Assembly (NCBI GenBank): GCA_016209865.1
Contig: JACQVL010000275.1
Coordinates: 1 to 17,980 of the forward strand
DNA length: 17,980 nucleotides
Direction of reading: 5' to 3'
Source of the DNA: Candidatus Latescibacterota bacterium
GTDB taxonomy: Bacteria > JAAXHH01 > JACQVL01
How positions within the stretch are numbered: position 1 is the stretch's first letter; every line of letters starts with the position of its first letter. Shown here in pieces: positions 14,711-17,980 of the stretch. Made by a program: the position numbers and the translations under genes. The notes beneath the pieces are model-generated. The model searched no databases and was not told where the DNA came from. It saw nothing but the letters and a program-made list of their open reading frames with translations.

Positions 14711-16550
14711 ACGTCGTTTCCTTTCCAGTGACGGCTGGCAGCGTGAACGAGAGCACACTCCCCTGGCCGACCACACTGCTGGCAGAGACCGCCCCGCCGT
14801 GTTCCTCGACGATCGATTTCACGATCGGCAGGCCGAGCCCGGTCCCGGACACCCGGCCCCCCGTCATCTTCACCCGGAAAAACCGGTCGAAGATGCGCCC
14901 TATGTCTTTCTCCGCAATCCCAATCCCGGTGTCCGCCACGTTCACGCCCACCCGATCCCCCTTCGGGACGATCGACACGGACACCGTCCCGCCCGGCGGG
15001 GTGTACTTGATCGCGTTGTCGATCAGGTTGTCGAACACCCGCCGGATGGCGTCGCTATCGGCTAACACGTCGGGGAGGCCATCGGGCGCGTGCAGCTCAA
15101 ACCGGATGCGCTTCTCCACGGCTCGCGCCTGGGCTGCCGCGAGCGTCTGCCGGGCCACCACGACGAGATCCAGCGGCTCTTTCCGCAGGGCAACTTTGCC
15201 CGCTTCGATCCGTGACAGGTCGAGTAGATCGTTGATCAGCCGGGAGAGTCGCGCGATCTCGTCGCTGATCGTCTCGTAGCATTGGAATTTGCGCTCCTCA
15301 CTCAGCGTCTGGCTCAGCCGGACGAGGGTGTCCGTGTATCCCTTGATCGTCGTCAGCGGCGTCCGCAATTCGTGGGCGACTTCGGACACGAAGTCGGATT
15401 TCAACTGATTCAGCCGCTCGACCTCCTCTAAGGCGTGTTGAAGCTGTGCCGTCCGCTCGGCGACGGTCTGCTCGAGGCCGTCGTAGCTCGCCTTCAACGA
15501 CCCGGCCATCTCGTTGAACGACGTCGCCAACTGCCCGATCTCGTCCTGCCGCTGGATGTCGATCCGGTACGTCAAGTCGCCCTGCGAGATGCGCCGCGTC
15601 CCTTCCACTAAGCGCAGCACCGGCTTCACCGTCGAACGGGCGGTCAGGATGCCGATCACCAGGGCCAGGACGACGCTCACGACGACGAGCCAGATCGACT
15701 GCTGTGTCATCGTCCCGATGGTCGCGTACGCTTCCGCCTCCGGTTGCTCGACGATCGTCCCCCAGCCGAGCGAAGGGATGGGCGCATACGCGGACAACAC
15801 CGTCTGGCCGCGCGGATCGGTATAGTCAAGACTGCCCTTCTGTCCCGCTAACACGTGCTCGACCGGAGCAAGCATCTTCCAGTTGGCCCGGGTGAGCACC
15901 GGTTTTTTGTCCCGGTGGGCGATCACCACCCCATCCTTCGAGGTGATGTAGAGGCTGCCCTGCTGGCCGATATTGATCCGGTCAACCAGCGTCCACATAC
16001 CCCGCAAGTTCACCTGCGTAGCCAGGACACCGATCGTCCGGCCGAGCTGTTTCACAGGCACCGCCATCGTCATCGCGGGGATCTTGCCGTTGAGCAGGTA
16101 GACGTCCGACCGGTAGAAGGCCGTGTCCGGACTCGCCATGACCCACCGGAACGCGATCATGATCGTGGAATCTGGGGTTTCATAGTCCAGATTCCCCGAC
16201 GCTTTGATCCGCCCATCCGTGTCGATGAAATACAGTTGTTCAAAGATCCGCGCGTTCAGCCGAAGCTGGACGACTGCCGTCTCCTGCTTCCACAGGTCGG
16301 TGTGGGTCACGCCGACCATGGCCGCGGTCGCGGACAGGATCTCCTGGGGGCTGCGGACGAGCAGCTCGATCTCCTGCGCGGCGCGGGTTGCGATCTCCTG
16401 GTAGTCCCGGAGCACGGCTTTCCTGACGGCGGTCTGACCGGTCTGCGCGAGCAACCATCCTAAACTGAGGATGGGAAAGACGGTCAATGGAATCAGGATG
16501 AGCACTAGCTTCCAGACGATCTTCGATGACAGAATTTGGCGAACGATCAT
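14679..16550 (-). CDS. Membrane sensor histidine kinase (dCache-HAMP-HisKA-HATPase)
   Basis: The ATG at 16550 is taken; a TTG at 16559 would add three residues. 623 residues. TM1 spans about 11-34. Residues 35-284 form a large periplasmic sensor of double-Cache type (FIDTDGRIKASGN and YITSKDGVVIAHRD are the two Cache-like strands), of the kind that binds small ligands such as amino or carboxylic acids. TM2 is about 285-304, HAMP about 303-356, then a short coiled coil. The kinase core has H393 (VAHELRTPL), N box with N508/N512 (NLIDNAIKY), G1 DTGIGI (540-545) and G2 GTGLGL (569-574). It should autophosphorylate H393; a natural recipient is D55 of the overlapping downstream receiver. The ribosome site is weak. 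A promoter lies at 16651-16680. Confidence 0.93.
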   Translation of the reverse strand: MIVRQILSSKIVWKLVLILIPLTVFPILSLGWLLAQTGQTAVRKAVLRDYQEIATRAAQEIELLVRSPQEILSATAAMVGVTHTDLWKQETAVVQLRLNARIFEQLYFIDTDGRIKASGNLDYETPDSTIMIAFRWVMASPDTAFYRSDVYLLNGKIPAMTMAVPVKQLGRTIGVLATQVNLRGMWTLVDRINIGQQGSLYITSKDGVVIAHRDKKPVLTRANWKMLAPVEHVLAGQKGSLDYTDPRGQTVLSAYAPIPSLGWGTIVEQPEAEAYATIGTMTQQSIWLVVVSVVLALVIGILTARSTVKPVLRLVEGTRRISQGDLTYRIDIQRQDEIGQLATSFNEMAGSLKASYDGLEQTVAERTAQLQHALEEVERLNQLKSDFVSEVAHELRTPLTTIKGYTDTLVRLSQTLSEERKFQCYETISDEIARLSRLINDLLDLSRIEAGKVALRKEPLDLVVVARQTLAAAQARAVEKRIRFELHAPDGLPDVLADSDAIRRVFDNLIDNAIKYTPPGGTVSVSIVPKGDRVGVNVADTGIGIAEKDIGRIFDRFFRVKMTGGRVSGTGLGLPIVKSIVEEHGGAVSASSVVGQGSVLSFTLPAVTGKETTYDTQEAYSRY

Positions 16551-16650
16551 AGCAGGCAATCCGGCTCGGGAGAGGAGTCACCAGGCGCGGTCGGCTGAAC
16601 TCCGCCGTCGCGGGCATTCGATGGCATCATCAATCAACCATATCCTTCCA

Positions 16651-16680
16651 ATGATAACCGCCATTGCCTGGCTTTGACAA
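16651..16680 (-). promoter_or_regulatory. Sigma-70-type promoter for the two-component operon
   Basis: On the minus strand TTGTCA (16680-16675), 18 bp, TATCAT (16656-16651); each hexamer matches five of six consensus bases. It lies in the 151-bp gap after the radical SAM gene, giving a leader of about 95 nt before the sensor kinase ATG. Confidence 0.6.
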
Positions 16681-16701
16681 GCGCTTTTTGCCTCGCCCCC
16701 G

Positions 16702-17980
16702 TCACGCAAACGATCGTTCCTCGAACGCGTCCGTCTGCTCCCGGCTCTGGGCCTGGATTACCTCATAATCGAACTTGATGAGCTCAGGGACCGCTTTGTC
16801 GAAGTATGCCTTCTCGCAGTCGGGCGCGTAGATGTCCCCGGTCTTCAGGTACGCTTCGTACCGGCAGCCCGACCCGCACATCGGGACGTACGTGCAGTCG
16901 AGGCACATGTCGTTCCGCCACACGTCGAGCGTCATGAACTCCACGAATCGGTGGTTCAGCCCGTTCCACACGTCCCCGACGCTGAACTGCTCCCGGCCGA
17001 CGAGGGGTGGACAGTTGTAGATCTTCCCGACCGGGTCGACGATGAACGCGGTCTCGCTCATCGTCATCGCGCATGCGACCTGTCCGATGCCCGGTGGGGT
17101 GCGGAACCCGTGCGCCGCGATCGCCCGCTTCATCGTGACGTACGCCTCCGGGATGTTCCCTTCGGACATCGAATGCGACCCGGCTTTCGAGTGCGACCCG
17201 CAGCCCGGCATCATGCTGTCATTCAGGACAGGGATGTCGATGGGGATCATCCCATCCGGCAGGGACTCAAGCGTTGCGGCTTGCTTCACCGCCTGTTCCG
17301 CCGTACGCTCCGCGTCCCGACGATCGATCGTGTCCATGATCGGCTTGAAGTCGAACGTGCCGATCTTGTCCCCGATGCCGGTCTCCTTCATGAAGGCGAG
17401 CAGCCGGAGCATCGCGTCCGCGTTCTCTTCATCGAAGTTCCCGCCGATGTTGATCATGATCTTATCCGAGACCGCTTTAATATTCTTGATGATGCGGTCG
17501 AACGTGCCTTTCCCGCTCAGGTAGGGTCGCTTCTTGTCATGCGCCTCCTTATCCCCGTCTAAGGTGATCTTCACGTACTTCAGGCCGTACGGGACGAGTT
17601 TGTCCACGACCGCTTCCGTCAGGAGCGCCCCGTTCGTCGTGATCCCGATGACGAATTTCAGGCCTTTCGACCTGGCATACTCGAACATCTCCTTCGAGAC
17701 GAACTCCATCATCGGCACGTTCAACAGCGGCTCCCCGCCGTAGAAGCGCAGGGACAGGTTCTTCGGGCGGGTGGACTCGGTGTACGACTTGATCCACGCG
17801 ATCGTGGCGTGCGCCACTTCGTCGTTCATGTAGATGTCCTGCTCCTTGACCGTCTCCTCCACGCAGTACACGCATTTGAAGTTGCAGTAGTACGTCGGAC
17901 AGACCATGATCGACAGGTTGTCCGGGTTGTGCTTCATCCGCTCGAAGGTATGGACGACGAGCTTGCGCTCGTCCACGTGG
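16702..17980 (-). CDS. Radical SAM/SPASM-domain protein (5' end outside window)
   Basis: The frame is open to the right edge. The first possible internal start is a GTG at 17976, but the gene probably begins beyond the window. Numbered from that GTG (424 residues): radical SAM cluster C31-x3-C35-x2-C38, SAM-binding GGEP (80-83), TLDGDKEAHD (138-147), and a complete seven-Cys SPASM domain (C302, C322, C358, C361, C367, C371, C387) in the pattern C-x15-G-x4-C, C-x2-C-x5-C-x3-C, C. SPASM proteins hold two extra 4Fe-4S clusters and act mainly as sulfatase or peptide maturases, installing formylglycine, thioether or carbon-carbon crosslinks. No sulfatase or precursor peptide is seen downstream; a partner may lie upstream. 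C259 in 'MPGCGSH' and C26 are extra cysteines. It is cytoplasmic and oxygen-sensitive by family. Confidence 0.9.
   Translation of the reverse strand, partial: HVDERKLVVHTFERMKHNPDNLSIMVCPTYYCNFKCVYCVEETVKEQDIYMNDEVAHATIAWIKSYTESTRPKNLSLRFYGGEPLLNVPMMEFVSKEMFEYARSKGLKFVIGITTNGALLTEAVVDKLVPYGLKYVKITLDGDKEAHDKKRPYLSGKGTFDRIIKNIKAVSDKIMINIGGNFDEENADAMLRLLAFMKETGIGDKIGTFDFKPIMDTIDRRDAERTAEQAVKQAATLESLPDGMIPIDIPVLNDSMMPGCGSHSKAGSHSMSEGNIPEAYVTMKRAIAAHGFRTPPGIGQVACAMTMSETAFIVDPVGKIYNCPPLVGREQFSVGDVWNGLNHRFVEFMTLDVWRNDMCLDCTYVPMCGSGCRYEAYLKTGDIYAPDCEKAYFDKAVPELIKFDYEVIQAQSREQTDAFEERSFA

Noticed and set aside
16594-16680. 28-codon minus-strand ORF starting near 16640 (MAVIIGRIW...)
   Set aside because: Its ATG lies in the spacer of the predicted promoter, so the transcript would begin after the start codon; it has no ribosome site.

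Overview
The window is about 18 kb of GC-rich bacterial chromosome carrying one partial gene at each edge and twelve complete genes. The organism is Gram-negative: it has an LptD-type outer-membrane LPS assembly protein, several lipoprotein or secreted hydrolases and a pseudopilin pair. The LptD resembles the form I associate with Bacteroidota and other FCB-group lineages (SGF-x-P segment, 'DLHCWEM' near the C-terminus, 'HPEIK' end). Intergenic DNA full of 7-bp tandem repeats recalls environmental, mostly uncultured lineages. I cannot name a phylum with confidence. No integrase, transposase, phage structural gene, rRNA, tRNA or CRISPR array is visible.

Layout. 1-1027 (+): end of one pseudopilin gene and a coupled second one. 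776-6358 (-): a probable four-gene run read as secreted P1/S1-like zinc nuclease, VanZ-like membrane protein, MalK/UgpC-type ABC ATPase, LptD; the first two and the last two overlap by ATGA. 6359-6672: a gene-free stretch with hairpins and a heptamer array. 6673-8214 (-): FmdB-type zinc ribbon followed by a metallo-beta-lactamase-fold lipoprotein. 8449-10604 (+): M28 glutaminyl-cyclase-like lipoprotein and an aldo/keto reductase with a C-terminal Cys cluster. 10794-11378 (+): Rad52/Rad22-family annealing protein behind a near-consensus promoter with a palindromic operator candidate. 11540-12388 (-): M48 lipoprotein protease. 12539-13570 (+): APH-fold phosphotransferase. 13559-16550 (-): dCache-HAMP sensor kinase overlapping a receiver-histidine kinase hybrid. 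16702-17980 (-): radical SAM/SPASM enzyme cut by the window edge.

The gene content is mostly envelope and stress housekeeping. The most unusual signal lies between the genes: ten short arrays of degenerate 7-bp repeats, in several sequence families, at nearly every gene border. Some run into genes: one encodes part of the M28 signal peptide, one contains the VanZ stop codon, one carries the pseudopilin frame into antisense lptD, and one forms the -35 box of the M48 promoter. Two same-family, same-orientation arrays bracket the malK-like/lptD pair. In two places arrays face each other as inverted copies able to form long stems. A second class of perfect short palindromes (GGGCGA...TCGCCC type) occurs in the same kind of position.
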